In this document: positions 1-8,526 of the stretch, in pieces
How the letters are laid out: each line of letters begins with the position of its first letter
Position numbering within the stretch: position 1 is the first letter of the stretch
Assembly (NCBI GenBank): GCA_016794525.1
Contig: JAEUJY010000107.1
Location: forward strand, 1-64,000
Length of the DNA: 64,000 bases
Reading direction: 5' to 3'
Source of the DNA: Myxococcales bacterium
GTDB taxonomy: Bacteria; Myxococcota_A; Polyangia; Haliangiales; Haliangiaceae
Program-made: the position numbers and the translations under genes
The notes under the pieces: generated by a model
Databases searched by the model: none
Seen by the model: only the letters and a program-made list of their open reading frames with translations
What the model was told of the DNA's origin: nothing

Positions 1-1
1 C

Positions 2-397
2 GCGCCGCCGCCCGCGCACGTGACGCGGCGCTGGCTCGGGGCCGAGGTCGTGCTCACGCCGCTGCCGCTGGCCCGGCGCTGGGCCGCGCTCGAGGCCGAG
101 GTCGCCGCGGCGCTCACCGACGAGCGGCGCGTGCCGCCCGCGCTGGTGGTGCTGCTCACCGAGGCCCTCGACGCCGACCAGGCGGCGCTAGTGCGTCCCA
201 GCCTGCCGTCGCTGCTGGTGCTGCTCGAGCGCCAGGCCGACCTGCTCGAGCTGAGCGCGCTCGACACGCGCCACCGCAGCTTCGCCGAGGCGATCCACGC
301 GCTCGCGCGGCGGCGGTTCGCCGTGCCCGAGCGGCTCGCCGCGCTGGCGCAGGCGTGGGGCGCGCCGACGTCGCGCCGGCGCCGTCGGCGGCGCTAG
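2..397 (+). CDS. 3' end of an unrecognised gene (partial)
   Basis: The frame is open from the first complete codon of the window, so this is most likely the C-terminal part of a longer protein that starts upstream. A GTG at 20 could also be an internal start. The visible ~130 residues are Leu/Ala/Arg-rich and predicted helical, ending in a basic run (SRRRRRRR). I recognise no catalytic motif or family. The TAG stop lies at the base of a hairpin (397-426) that has a near-copy after another gene in this window. The next gene is convergent. Function unknown. Confidence 0.55.
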   Translation, partial: APPPAHVTRRWLGAEVVLTPLPLARRWAALEAEVAAALTDERRVPPALVVLLTEALDADQAALVRPSLPSLLVLLERQADLLELSALDTRHRSFAEAIHALARRRFAVPERLAALAQAWGAPTSRRRRRRR

Positions 398-426
398 CCC
401 AGCGCCAGCGAGGCTACGCTCTGGGC
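397..426 (+). terminator. Post-stop hairpin, possible terminator (copy 1)
   Basis: GCCCAG (397-402) pairs with CTGGGC (421-426), and an inner AGCG (407-410) pairs with CGCT (417-420). There is no U-tract, so this is at best a non-canonical terminator. The 23 nt around the stop codon (393-415) recur with one change at 43491-43513, and that change is compensated in the opposite arm. Confidence 0.45.
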
Positions 427-463
427 CTGCGCGGTGCGGGATCCTGGCGCGGTGGCCGCCGCG

Positions 464-931
464 TCAGGCGTCGACGGCGCGCGCCAGCACGTAGCCCGCC
501 ATGCCGAGGATCGCCAGCGAGCCCGGCGTCCACAGCGCCGCGCGCACGTCGTGCAGCTGCGCGGTCAGGTAGGCGGCGAAGTGCAACAGGCGGGTGGCGG
601 CGTAGCCGTACAGCGCGAGCTGCGCCGCCCACAGCGGCGGCGCGGCGATCACGAACAACAGGCCGGCGGCCAGGAACAGCGGCACGTTCTCGCCGTCGTT
701 CTGGTGGATCCGGCGGACGCGCTCGACGTACTCGTTGGGGGCGAGCTGGTCGCCGGTCGGCGTCGGGTTGTACGGCGAGCGCCGCGCGTCCTCGGGGCTG
801 CGGAAGCCGGCCTTGACCTTGGTCATCCGGTAGACCGTCAGCCACGCCATCGACGCCATCTTGAGGATCATGATCGCCGCGGCGATGGCGTAGACGCGGA
901 ACAGCGGATCGTGGAGCGACAGCGTCGTCAT
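464..931 (-). CDS. MAPEG family membrane protein
   Basis: A 155-residue integral membrane protein resembling the MAPEG superfamily (membrane-associated proteins in eicosanoid and glutathione metabolism). It has four hydrophobic segments: an N-terminal helix near residues 10-30, two central helices around 85-120, and a last one near 130-150. A loop with a conserved-looking ERVRRIHQND motif lies between helices 1 and 2, and this motif places Arg, His and Asn where MAPEG enzymes contact glutathione. The start is the ATG at 931, which overlaps the stop of the upstream TetR gene in an ATGA junction; a longer frame lacks a better start. Translational coupling to the regulator suggests an inducible detoxification or lipid-peroxide function. 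The substrate is unknown. Confidence 0.75.
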   Translation of the reverse strand: MTTLSLHDPLFRVYAIAAAIMILKMASMAWLTVYRMTKVKAGFRSPEDARRSPYNPTPTGDQLAPNEYVERVRRIHQNDGENVPLFLAAGLLFVIAAPPLWAAQLALYGYAATRLLHFAAYLTAQLHDVRAALWTPGSLAILGMAGYVLARAVDA

Positions 932-1581
932 GCGTAGCCCTCCTGGGTGGCGCGGGCGCGGAACGTCCGGCACAGCTCGTCGACCAGCTCATCGTCGCGG
1001 TAGCGCAGCGGATCGTGGAAGCGCTCGACCAGCGCCTTCATCGCCAAGAGGCCGTGGGCCGCGATGTGCGCGGCGAACGCCAGGCGCCGCGCCGCCAGCG
1101 GATCGGCGCGGCGGCCCCGGGGCCGGCCGGCGTGCAGCCGGGTCGCGGCCAGCCCGAACAGCTGCTCGTTGAGCGGGCGGATGCGCGCCAGCAGCGCCGG
1201 GTCGGCCGCGTCGACGTCGGCCTGCTGGACGTGCATCGTCACCAGCCGGTAGCTGTCGAGGCGCGGCGCGTAGTAGCCGACGTAGCCGCGGATCACGGCC
1301 TCGAGCGCGGCCACGCCGTCGGGGGCGGCGACGCAGCCGGCCTCGACCGCCGCCGCGGCCGCCGCGCTCTCGGCGAAGACCACCTCGAACAGCAGCGCGT
1401 CCTTGGAGCCGAAGTAGTGGTAGAGCGCCTGCTTGGTGACGCCCAGCTCGCCGGCGACGGCGTCGAGCGTCAGCCCCGCCACCCCCCCGCGCGCCAGCAC
1501 CGCGCGGGTCGCGTCGAGGATCTCGGCCCGCGACCCGTCGCGGCGGCGCTGGCGGAGGCGGGTTCGCGCGGGCGCGGCCAT
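928..1581 (-). CDS. TetR family transcriptional regulator
   Basis: 217 residues with a classic N-terminal TetR helix-turn-helix at about residues 18-60. The recognition-helix motif GVTKQALYHYFGSKDALL is nearly canonical. The C-terminal ligand-binding region (roughly 75-217) is Ala-rich and diverges, as usual for the family. The gene heads a two-gene unit and overlaps the MAPEG gene by 4 bp (ATGA). A 23-bp imperfect palindrome at 1601-1623, just 19 bp upstream of the ATG, is the obvious candidate for autoregulation. It probably represses itself and the MAPEG gene until a small hydrophobic ligand is bound. The ligand cannot be read from sequence. Confidence 0.88.
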   Translation of the reverse strand: MAAPARTRLRQRRRDGSRAEILDATRAVLARGGVAGLTLDAVAGELGVTKQALYHYFGSKDALLFEVVFAESAAAAAAVEAGCVAAPDGVAALEAVIRGYVGYYAPRLDSYRLVTMHVQQADVDAADPALLARIRPLNEQLFGLAATRLHAGRPRGRRADPLAARRLAFAAHIAAHGLLAMKALVERFHDPLRYRDDELVDELCRTFRARATQEGYA

Positions 1582-1600
1582 GGGATTGACGGTAGTCGAG

Positions 1601-1623
1601 TTTGCTTAACGCCGTCAAGCAAA
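1601..1623. promoter_or_regulatory. Palindromic operator of the TetR-MAPEG unit
   Basis: The half-sites TTTGCTTAACG (1601-1611) and CGTCAAGCAAA (1613-1623) are inverted copies matching at 10 of 11 positions around one central base. Length and symmetry fit a TetR dimer operator. On the minus strand a TTGACG (-35-like) lies inside the palindrome, so binding would block the promoter. No convincing -10 was found. Confidence 0.7.
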
Positions 1624-1677
1624 GCCGAATGACCGTCCAGCGCCGCGGTCGGCGCGCCGCGCCACGCCGGCGGCGGC

Positions 1678-2808
1678 TCAGTCGCTCAGCCAGAACCAGA
1701 GCATCACGACGCCGATCGCGCCGGCGATCACGAAGCCGGCGATCAAGGCCAGGCCGAGCAGGGGGCCGAGCGCGACCACCGCGGTGGTCGCGAGCAACGC
1801 CTCGCCGGTGCGCGCGCGCCAGGCGCGCTCGTGGATCCATCCGGCGATCGCGATCACCAGCCCCGCCGCGCCCAGCGCGGTTGGCACCACGTGGCTGATC
1901 GGCAGGCCGCGCGCGGCGATCAGCACCGACAGCGTGCACCCCAGCACCGCCGCCGCCATCGCCAGCACGAACGCGCGGTCGGCGTCGGGGCGGATCGTGC
2001 GGTCGCCGTCGCGCGGGCGGGCCTTCTTGCGGCGCGCGCCGCACTCGCCGCACGCCGCCGCGCCGCCGAGGTTGCGGTGGTCGCAGAACGCGCAGGTCCA
2101 GTCGGTGATCGACAGCGCCGCCGGCATCACCATCGTGCGCGTCAGGAGCGCCGCGCGGAGCAGCGCGAGCAGCAGCAGGCCGACGCCGGCGCCGATCGCC
2201 AGCCCCCACGGCAGGTCGCGGTGCTGGGCCCACCGGCTGGGCGGCGATGGCACCGCTACCAGCTCGATCACCGCCGACGTGACCTGGCCGCGCGGCGCGA
2301 GCTTGAGCAGCACGCCGGCGCGCCCGGTGCGGGTCAGGTCGCGCCCGACCGCTTCGCCGATCGGCTGGTCGCCGGTGAGGTCGTCGTCGACCACGGTCAC
2401 GGTGATCTCGGTCGCGCCGGTCAGGGCGAACGGCACGTCGAGCGCGCACATCACCCGCGTCGCGTCGGGCGCGGTCGGGCACGACCCGACGCGCTTGCCG
2501 TCGATCGCGACCGCGAGCGTGGGGTCAGGGCCGGCGCCGCCGACCAGGTCCCAGGCCTGCCCGGCGGCGTTGCGTCGCGTGACCGTGGCGCCGGCCGCGC
2601 GCAGCCGGTACCGCCCGGGTCGCAGCCCCGGCGCCGCTGCCGTCGGCGGCGGGTCGTCGAACGCGTCCTCGGCCTCGAGCGCCGGACCGGCGTCGCGCTC
2701 GCGCGCCAGCCGCTGCTCGAGCTCCGCGGCCTCGCGCTTGACCGCCTCGCAGCCCGTCGCCAGCCCCGCCAGGACCACTACCAGGATCGCGCACCATGGC
2801 CTCGCCAC
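1678..2808 (-). CDS. Lipoprotein with RanBP2-type zinc finger and multiple membrane helices
   Basis: 376 residues. The N-terminus is a lipoprotein signal with lipobox LATGC at about 17-21. Residues ~60-195 form a beta-rich domain; the run WDLVGGAGPDPTLAVAIDG resembles C2-like modules often seen in myxobacterial lipoproteins. A membrane helix follows (~200-225). Then comes WTCAFCDHRNLGGAAACGEC, which fits the RanBP2 zinc-finger spacing W-x-C-x2-C-x3-N-x6-C-x2-C. The C-terminus has three or four more hydrophobic helices (~275-376). Topology would place the zinc finger in the cytoplasm. I do not recognise a characterised homologue. The neighbours are other secreted proteins with no obvious pathway link. 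Confidence 0.65.
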   Translation of the reverse strand: MARPWCAILVVVLAGLATGCEAVKREAAELEQRLARERDAGPALEAEDAFDDPPPTAAAPGLRPGRYRLRAAGATVTRRNAAGQAWDLVGGAGPDPTLAVAIDGKRVGSCPTAPDATRVMCALDVPFALTGATEITVTVVDDDLTGDQPIGEAVGRDLTRTGRAGVLLKLAPRGQVTSAVIELVAVPSPPSRWAQHRDLPWGLAIGAGVGLLLLALLRAALLTRTMVMPAALSITDWTCAFCDHRNLGGAAACGECGARRKKARPRDGDRTIRPDADRAFVLAMAAAVLGCTLSVLIAARGLPISHVVPTALGAAGLVIAIAGWIHERAWRARTGEALLATTAVVALGPLLGLALIAGFVIAGAIGVVMLWFWLSD

Positions 2809-2844
2809 CCCCCGAATGTAGCCGAGCCGACCGCGTCCCGCCGG

Positions 2845-3588
2845 TCAGCGCACGATGAACCAGCGCTTGCCGGCGGTGAGGTCGAGGTGCACGTGGTTGC
2901 GGTGCGGGCGGTTGAAGTTGGGCGTCAGGACGACGTTGAACAGGTACTGCGCCGCGATCTCGCAGACGATCGCGCGCAGCGCCTTGGTCTTGGCGGTCGG
3001 GCGGCGCGGCCGTGCGCGCTTGCCGCAGCTCGCGGCGCCGATCCGCCCGTGGTAGTCGTCGAGCACCGACAGCGTCGAGCCGTCGGCCAGCGTCAGGTGA
3101 CCGACGTCGATCGCCATGCCGGCGTTGTGCTCCGACGACTTGCCGGCGCGCGGCCGGCGGTACATCGAGTAGTGGACCACCTCGACCACGTCGTGCGCGG
3201 CCAGCAGCTGCGCCAGGTCGTCGAGCGCCAGCACCAGCCGGCAGTCGGCGATCTCGTAGGGGCTGGTCGCGCGATCGGCCTCGGGGCCGCCGCCGTGGAA
3301 CGCCACGCCACGCAGCGGCCCCTGCAGCCGCACCGGCATCGCGACGCCGTCCGCGGTCTCGGCGACGAACGGGATCTGCCGCGCGGTCAACTCGGCCGTG
3401 CACTCCTCGGCCGACAGCGCGCCGTAGCGCACCGCCGGCGTCGCCATCGGATCGCTGGGCGCCGGGTACAGCTGCGCGGCCGGCGTCCGCCACCGGTGCC
3501 GCTTGCCCTTGCGCTTGCCGTGCGGTCGCGCGTCGGCGCTCTGCGCGCACAGCGCGACCGCGATCAGAGCGAGGAGCCAGCGCGTCAC
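2845..3588 (-). CDS. Extensin-like C-terminal domain protein (putative secreted peptidase fold)
   Basis: 247 residues with an N-terminal Sec signal (MTRWLLALIAVALCAQSADA) and then a basic linker. The body matches the extensin-like_C family: paired cysteines, the motif SEHNAGMAIDVG at about residues 150-161, and a C-terminal FNRPHRNHVHLDL. These His/Asp residues correspond to the metal site of the related D,D-carboxypeptidase (VanY/M15) fold, so a peptidoglycan or cell-wall peptidase role is plausible. Activity has not been shown for most of the family. It is monocistronic or follows a promoter in the short gap at 3589-3682. Confidence 0.7.
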   Translation of the reverse strand: MTRWLLALIAVALCAQSADARPHGKRKGKRHRWRTPAAQLYPAPSDPMATPAVRYGALSAEECTAELTARQIPFVAETADGVAMPVRLQGPLRGVAFHGGGPEADRATSPYEIADCRLVLALDDLAQLLAAHDVVEVVHYSMYRRPRAGKSSEHNAGMAIDVGHLTLADGSTLSVLDDYHGRIGAASCGKRARPRRPTAKTKALRAIVCEIAAQYLFNVVLTPNFNRPHRNHVHLDLTAGKRWFIVR

Positions 3589-3682
3589 GGGTCGGCCAGC
3601 CTAGCAGCGGCCCGCCACCGGCGCGAGGTCGGATCGCGGCGCGCCCTCGGAATACCGGTCGCCGCGCCGCGGTTCTCGCCCG

Positions 3683-4195
3683 GTGCGCGCGCTCCTCCTC
3701 GTCCTCCTCGTCGGCTGCGCGCCCGCCGCGCGCGCGCCCGCATCGCCCGCATCGCCCGATCGCTGGGCCCACGCGCCCGACGTGTGGCCGCGGTTCCGCG
3801 AAGCGCTCACCGGCGCTTGGCACGGCACCACCGCCGACGGCGCCGAGGTCGACGTCGTGTTCAGCCCGATCTCCGGCGCCAGCGCGCTCGCCGAGACCTT
3901 CGGTCGCCCCGAGCGCGCGACGATGACGCTGTACCACCCCGACCACGACGGCCTCGTCGCGACCCACTACTGCGCGCAGGGCAACCAGCCGCGTCTGCGC
4001 GCCACCGCGCTCGACGCGCACCAGCTCCGCTTCGCCGAGGCCGACACCACCGACCTCGATCCCGACGAGGCGCGCCTGGTCGAGCTCACCTTCACGCTCG
4101 GCCCCGACCGCTTCGAGCGCGTCGAAGACTACCTCGCCCCCGACGGCACCCACGAGCGCACCACCTGGCGCTTCGTCCGCGCCCCCGCCGAGTGA
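3683..4195 (+). CDS. Hypothetical lipoprotein
   Basis: 170 residues starting at a GTG, with a very short lipoprotein signal (lipobox LLVGC at residues 8-12). The rest is a small soluble domain whose strands (LTGAWHGTTADGAEVDVVF, MTLYHPDHDGLVATHYC) look like a lipocalin or DUF1579-like beta-barrel, but I cannot assign it. It is transcribed divergently from the extensin-like gene and converges on the InlB-repeat gene, with 22 bp between stops. Function unknown. Confidence 0.6.
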   Translation: MRALLLVLLVGCAPAARAPASPASPDRWAHAPDVWPRFREALTGAWHGTTADGAEVDVVFSPISGASALAETFGRPERATMTLYHPDHDGLVATHYCAQGNQPRLRATALDAHQLRFAEADTTDLDPDEARLVELTFTLGPDRFERVEDYLAPDGTHERTTWRFVRAPAE

Positions 4196-4217
4196 GGGGG
4201 GCGTCCCACCGTCGGCG

Positions 4218-5348
4218 CTACGCGGGCTCGAACGTCGCCGTGACCGCCGCGGTGCTCGTGAGGTTGATCGTGCAGGTCCCGACGCCGCTACAGCCGGCAC
4301 CCGACCAGCCGGTGAACCGCGAGCCGGGGTCGGGCGTGGCGGTCAGGCTGACCGTCGTCCCCCGCGGGAACTCGAGGCAGTAGACGCTCCCGGGTGGACC
4401 GCACGGCGCACCGACCGGGTCGGTCGCGACCGTCCCCTGGCCCGCGCCGGCGCGGGTGATCTGGATGGCTGCCCGCACCTGGCGGAACTCGACGACGACG
4501 TTCGCGATCCCCATCGGGATGCACGGCGCGCTGGCGCAGGGACCGGACCAGCTCTCGAACGTCGAGCCGGCTGCGGGGAGCACGCTCAACGACACGTCGG
4601 TGCCCGCCGGGTAGACCTCGGTGCAGTCGCTGCCGCAGGTGATCCCGGGCGGCGTCGAGCGGACCAGGCCGTCGCCGTCGCCGACCTTCGTCACGTTCAC
4701 CGTCAGCGTGCCGCGGTCGAACGTCGCGCGCACGTCGCGCGCGGCGACGGCGACGACGACGCAGTCGCCGGTGCCGCTGCAGCCGCCGCCGCTCCAGCCT
4801 GCGAACGTCGAGATCGCGTCGGGCGCCGCGACGAGCGTGACCGTCGTGCCGGTGGCGTACGCCTCGTCGCAGTCGCCGCCGCAGTCGATCCCCGGCGGCG
4901 TCGAGGTCACCGCGCCGTCGCCGGTCCCCGCCCGCGTCACGACGAGCGCGTGCGTGCGCGCGAAGGTCGCGGTCACCGTCGTCGGCGCGCCCACCGTCAC
5001 CACGCAGGCGCCGTCGCCGGCGCATCCACCGCCCGACCACCGCACGAACATCGAGCCCGGCGCCGCCTGCGCGGTCAACGTGACGATCGCGCCCGGCGCG
5101 AACTCGGCGGTGCAGACGCCACCGCACGCGATGCCCGCGGGGGAGCTCACCGTCCCCGCGCCGTCGCCGTCCCGGAGCACGGTCAGCGCGAACGTCGCCG
5201 CCGCATCGACCTGCGGCCCCGTCGCCGCGTCGGTCGGCGTGACGGCGCGCGTCGACGGGTCACCGCACGCCGCCACGGCCACGGCCACGGCCGCGGCGAT
5301 CGCGACGCCGCACCAGCGCGCTCGCGAGCTCCGAGTCGATCGGGTCAT
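4218..5348 (-). CDS. Lipoprotein with four divergent InlB B-type repeats
   Basis: 376 residues. The ATG at 5348 is preceded by a strong Shine-Dalgarno GGGAGGAG at 9-10 nt spacing; this decides against longer frames. A lipoprotein signal ends in VAVAACG. The body consists of four tandem ~80-residue modules. Each has a Gly-rich segment (GDGAGTVSSPAGIACGGVC-like) followed by a beta segment with a WSGGGCxGxGxC core and an ending such as VTATF. This is the divergent InlB B-repeat pattern, with paired cysteines that likely form disulfides outside the cell. Such proteins are usually surface adhesion or stalk modules. No enzymatic domain is present. Confidence 0.78.
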   Translation of the reverse strand: MTRSTRSSRARWCGVAIAAAVAVAVAACGDPSTRAVTPTDAATGPQVDAAATFALTVLRDGDGAGTVSSPAGIACGGVCTAEFAPGAIVTLTAQAAPGSMFVRWSGGGCAGDGACVVTVGAPTTVTATFARTHALVVTRAGTGDGAVTSTPPGIDCGGDCDEAYATGTTVTLVAAPDAISTFAGWSGGGCSGTGDCVVVAVAARDVRATFDRGTLTVNVTKVGDGDGLVRSTPPGITCGSDCTEVYPAGTDVSLSVLPAAGSTFESWSGPCASAPCIPMGIANVVVEFRQVRAAIQITRAGAGQGTVATDPVGAPCGPPGSVYCLEFPRGTTVSLTATPDPGSRFTGWSGAGCSGVGTCTINLTSTAAVTATFEPA

Positions 5349-5420
5349 CGGCGGTCGCTCCTCCCGGCGCGAGCGTACCAAAGCGCCGCGCGTCCGGGGC
5401 ATGGGGCGGCAGGGCAGGGG

Positions 5421-5630
5421 CTACGGCGCGGCCGCTGACATCGTCGCAGCGAGGCCGGTGTCGATCAGCCCCTGCCACTGCTGCGCCAGCGCGGTCGCGA
5501 ACGGCGGGTCGTCGATGAGCACACCGGCCTCGATGTTGCGCGCGTGGGCGTTGTGGGTGAAGTTGGCCGAGCCGATGAGCGCGTAGCGGTCATCGACCAC
5601 GACGCACTTGGCGTGGAGGTTGTGTGGTCG
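5421..5630 (-). pseudogene. C-terminal remnant of a phospholipase D-like protein (possibly DISARM DrmC-like)
   Basis: Reading the minus strand down to a TAG at 5421 gives about 67 residues with a perfect HKD half-motif: HAKCVVVDDRYALIGSANFT (H-x-K-x4-D, then GSxN). After it comes RNIEAGVLIDDPPFATAL and a terminal helix. This is the second HKD motif and end of a PLD-family nuclease. In the same frame there is no usable start and no PLD-like sequence further upstream. The homology stops around 5630, exactly where the next gene (5638-6312) ends. The ending resembles DrmC of DISARM loci, but other small PLD proteins end similarly. It is interpreted as a truncated remnant at the edge of an inserted block. 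Confidence 0.6.
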
Positions 5631-5637
5631 CCGACGC

Positions 5638-6312
5638 TCAGCGCACCCGGGTCCGGTGGATCTCGACCTTGGCCAGCCACGACGCGCGGAAGGCGTCGAC
5701 CGTCATCGGGGCGTACGCGTAGAGCCACGCGACCGCGCCGCTGGAGTCGTCGCGGTGCAGGGTGAGGCCGCGCGACGCCCAGATCCACATGGTCTTGAAG
5801 CCGGGCATGCGCGACGGCTGCTTGGCCTCGGGCGAACCCAGCATCGCGTCGATCTTGTCGGCGGGGACCGCGTCGTGCGCGATGATCAGCGTGACCGCGC
5901 CATCGACGTCGTAGACCTGCAGGCCGGCCGGGGCCCCGGCGCTCGCCGGGTAGGTGCGGTAGCGCGTCGGCGATCCGCCGGGGAAGCCGGTCTGCTCCGG
6001 CCCGGCTGCGCCGAGCGCGCGATCGGCATCGGCGATGGTGCAGCCCACCGGCAGCCCACGCCACCCGCGGTAGTCGCCGGCGGCCAGCGCGCGCAGGGCA
6101 TCGACACAGCTCGCCGCGGTGGTGTCCGGGGACGCGGCGTCGGTCGACGCCACGTCGGGCGCGGCGCCGTCGACGGTTGGCGACGGGGGGCCATCGGTTG
6201 GCGCGGACGGAGGCATGGCTTCGGCTTTCTGCGACTCGCCCGATGGCACCGCGCTGCGACTGCACGCGAGCGCGAGCAGCGACAGCGAGACGAGGAGGCG
6301 GGCGGGGGGCAT
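5638..6312 (-). CDS. Lipoprotein, partner of the DUF4157 protease
   Basis: 224 residues with lipoprotein signal and lipobox LLALAC (about residues 12-17). A Pro/Ala/Asp-rich linker extends to residue ~65. The small globular domain starts CVDALRALAAGDYRGWRGLP and contains two further short conserved-looking patches (LQVYDVDGAVTLIIAHD and MPGFKTMWIWASRGLTL). I recognise no family. The start ATG overlaps the stop of the DUF4157 gene (TGATG, 1 nt), so the two are translationally coupled. A lipoprotein coupled to a possible toxin could act as an immunity or accessory protein; this is inference. Its 3' end abuts the PLD remnant. Confidence 0.6.
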   Translation of the reverse strand: MPPARLLVSLSLLALACSRSAVPSGESQKAEAMPPSAPTDGPPSPTVDGAAPDVASTDAASPDTTAASCVDALRALAAGDYRGWRGLPVGCTIADADRALGAAGPEQTGFPGGSPTRYRTYPASAGAPAGLQVYDVDGAVTLIIAHDAVPADKIDAMLGSPEAKQPSRMPGFKTMWIWASRGLTLHRDDSSGAVAWLYAYAPMTVDAFRASWLAKVEIHRTRVR

Positions 6313-8462
6313 CAGTGGTTGGGGATGATGATGACCTGGCCCGCGGTCAGCGCGGCGAACGAGACGCCGGGATTCGCCGCGGTCAGCGCGGGGACCGTCA
6401 CCCCGTTCTGGGTGGCGATGACCGCGGCCGTCTCGGTCCGGGACGACGCGCCGTCGCTCGCGGAGACCACGCGATGCTCGCGGCAGCCCGGCGCGTGGAG
6501 CCGGCCTGTCAGTGGCTCGGCCGCGCCTGGATTGGCGCTGCGCAAGGTCGCCTCGGGCACGTTGACCGCCGTGGCCAGCGCCGCGAAGGTGGTGAGCGAC
6601 GCCGGCACGTTGATCTGGTCCTGCGGGCCGGCCGGCGCGGTCAGCGCGCCACCCGCCGGCGTGTAGCCCATGTACTCGACGTGGCCCTGGAAGAAGATCG
6701 CCTTCATCGCGTTCTGCGCGCCGATCGCCGCGCCACCGAGGTGCCCCTCGATGGCCTCGGCGTGGCTCAGGTACTCCGCGTAGGAGCCCGGATCGTAGGG
6801 GCCGCCGATGATCGCCGCGCTGGGCGCGCCGTGGTCGGCGCCCTCGACCTGGGTCCGTCGCGCGACGTCCGCGCCTGCCGCGGCCGGCAAGAGGGGCAGC
6901 AAGACCTTCTTGGTGAAGTACTCGCAGAACCCCTCGCTGATCGTGCGGTTGCGGCGCGGCCACGCCTGCAGCGCGGGGTGCTCGAGCTGGTGGATGTACT
7001 CGTGGACCATGATGCGCCACGCGCCCCACTTGCTCGCGCGCTCGGCGTCCGATGGGACGCCACCGGTCGCCGTCGTCGATAGCCCCAGCGGGTGCGTGGT
7101 CGGCACGACGATCTGCCCCGAGTCGGGGTTGGACATCGCGAACCCGTGGCGGTCGTAGCGGGCGAGCTGCGCGCGGTTGGCCCTCACGAACGGCCGCACC
7201 ACGGCGTCGCGCAGGAAGTTGCGCTCGGCATCGCTGCGCGTGTCGTCGAAGTGGTGCGCGGTCCGCGCCGTCACGCAGCCGGGTTCGGTCTCGGAGATCC
7301 AGCCGGCCAGGTCGGTCGGATCGATCGCCATGCCGGCGGCTCGGCGATCGCCGGGGTCCTCGGCGTCGAGCAGGTTGGGGTTCGGGCCGGTCGCGTGGAT
7401 GGTGTACGCGGCGCGCGCGGCCTCTTGCGTCGTGGTCAGCGCCGCCGCCGTCGCGTACGCCGCGAACAGCGCGTCGGCATCTGTCTTCGCCGCGCGCCCG
7501 GCGCCCTCGAGATCGGCGACCGGGGTGCGGTGGTGCCGCCGCTGGCGCGCGACCGCGTCGATCCCGTTGGGGCCGCGCATCGCGGCGCGCAGGTGTGCGG
7601 CCATCGCGCGGTGCATCTCGCGGACGAAGGCGCGCCGGTTGCGGCTTCGGTTGGGTTGTCCAGGCCCGCCATCCCAGGGCGTCGGCGGCGCGCCGCCCAC
7701 GCTGGCGGTGGTCGGGAACAGCTCGTCATCGATGGCGCCCTGGGCGGTGGCGTCGGGGATGGTCACGCCCGCGTGCAGGTCGGTCTTCTGCACCGCCCGG
7801 GTCGGGGGCCCGCCGCCGGCCATGTTGTCGAGCAGCGCCTCGGCCGACTCGCCACGGACGACGCGCGCGGCGACGGCGTCGGCGTGCTGCTCGTACGCGT
7901 CACCGATCTCGCCGACGCCGCCCTTGAGCGCCACGCCGGCCCGCTGCTGGACCACGTGGGCCGCCTCGTGGGCGGCCAGGAACAGATCGGGGGCCGACGC
8001 GAACGCGACGTCGCTGCCGGCGGCGTACGCCTGCGCGCCGATCGCGCTCGCCGACGCAGCGGCGGCGCCGCCGACGTGGGCCCGGACGTGGCCGACGTCG
8101 TGGCGACCGAACGACGCCTGGATCTGATCGCGGTGCGGCAGCGGGCCGCCGGGACCGGCGACGCCCGCCGCGGCGATCGCCAGCGGGTCGCCCTCGGCGT
8201 CGTCGTCGCCGGGGGCGTCCGGCGACGACGCGCGCTGGACGTGGTCGACGGGGTCGAGGAAGTCGAAGGGATCGCCCGGTGGCCTGGGCGTAGTGGTCGC
8301 CGTGGCGGGCGGGGCGGGCGTGGTGGCGGGCGCGGCGGGCGCGGTCGCGGAGCTGGTGCGCCGTCGCTGCAGTCGGTCGACGAGCGTCCGCTTGCCGGGC
8401 GCCGCTGTGCCTGCTGAGGTATCGTTCGCCGCTATTCCGTCGCGGTCCCGCCAGTCGCGCAT
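6312..8462 (-). CDS. DUF4157 (eCIS-core) metalloprotease-like protein with C-terminal LysM
   Basis: 716 residues from ATG 8462; earlier in-frame starts would run through the palindrome at 8508-8526. A Pro/Ala/Thr-rich disordered N-terminus (1-100) precedes a DUF4157 domain (~105-185) with the [13 protein letters not shown] entry and a HEAAHVVQQ motif. DUF4157 is the domain found in proteins linked to extracellular contractile injection systems. A second HExxH motif, [10 protein letters not shown], lies near residue 485, followed by [12 protein letters not shown], whose Glu could be the third zinc ligand; this suggests a real peptidase domain. The C-terminus (~665-716) is LysM-like and ends [13 protein letters not shown]. 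There is no signal peptide, so export would need a non-Sec route. Likely function is a secreted peptidase or effector acting at cell walls. Confidence 0.75.
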   Translation of the reverse strand: MRDWRDRDGIAANDTSAGTAAPGKRTLVDRLQRRRTSSATAPAAPATTPAPPATATTTPRPPGDPFDFLDPVDHVQRASSPDAPGDDDAEGDPLAIAAAGVAGPGGPLPHRDQIQASFGRHDVGHVRAHVGGAAAASASAIGAQAYAAGSDVAFASAPDLFLAAHEAAHVVQQRAGVALKGGVGEIGDAYEQHADAVAARVVRGESAEALLDNMAGGGPPTRAVQKTDLHAGVTIPDATAQGAIDDELFPTTASVGGAPPTPWDGGPGQPNRSRNRRAFVREMHRAMAAHLRAAMRGPNGIDAVARQRRHHRTPVADLEGAGRAAKTDADALFAAYATAAALTTTQEAARAAYTIHATGPNPNLLDAEDPGDRRAAGMAIDPTDLAGWISETEPGCVTARTAHHFDDTRSDAERNFLRDAVVRPFVRANRAQLARYDRHGFAMSNPDSGQIVVPTTHPLGLSTTATGGVPSDAERASKWGAWRIMVHEYIHQLEHPALQAWPRRNRTISEGFCEYFTKKVLLPLLPAAAGADVARRTQVEGADHGAPSAAIIGGPYDPGSYAEYLSHAEAIEGHLGGAAIGAQNAMKAIFFQGHVEYMGYTPAGGALTAPAGPQDQINVPASLTTFAALATAVNVPEATLRSANPGAAEPLTGRLHAPGCREHRVVSASDGASSRTETAAVIATQNGVTVPALTAANPGVSFAALTAGQVIIIPNH

Positions 8463-8507
8463 GGCGCCTCCGCAGCGGACTCTAAGGCCGATCGCGCCTT
8501 GGCGTAC

Positions 8508-8526
8508 ATCACCTCTAAAGGGTGAT
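8508..8526. promoter_or_regulatory. Palindrome ATCACC-N7-GGTGAT, site A
   Basis: A perfect 6-bp inverted repeat with a 7-nt spacer (TCTAAAG). It lies in the 206-bp gap between the divergent DUF4157 and astacin-like genes, 45 bp before the DUF4157 start and 142 bp before the protease start. Identical geometry occurs at 16617, 22180 and 40027. It probably binds a dimeric helix-turn-helix regulator. Confidence 0.65.

Noticed and set aside
1831-4383. An 850-codon open frame on the plus strand
   Set aside because: It is antisense to real genes (lipoprotein with zinc finger, extensin-like) that have signal peptides and motifs. The product is an Arg/Ala low-complexity sequence typical of GC-rich shadow frames.
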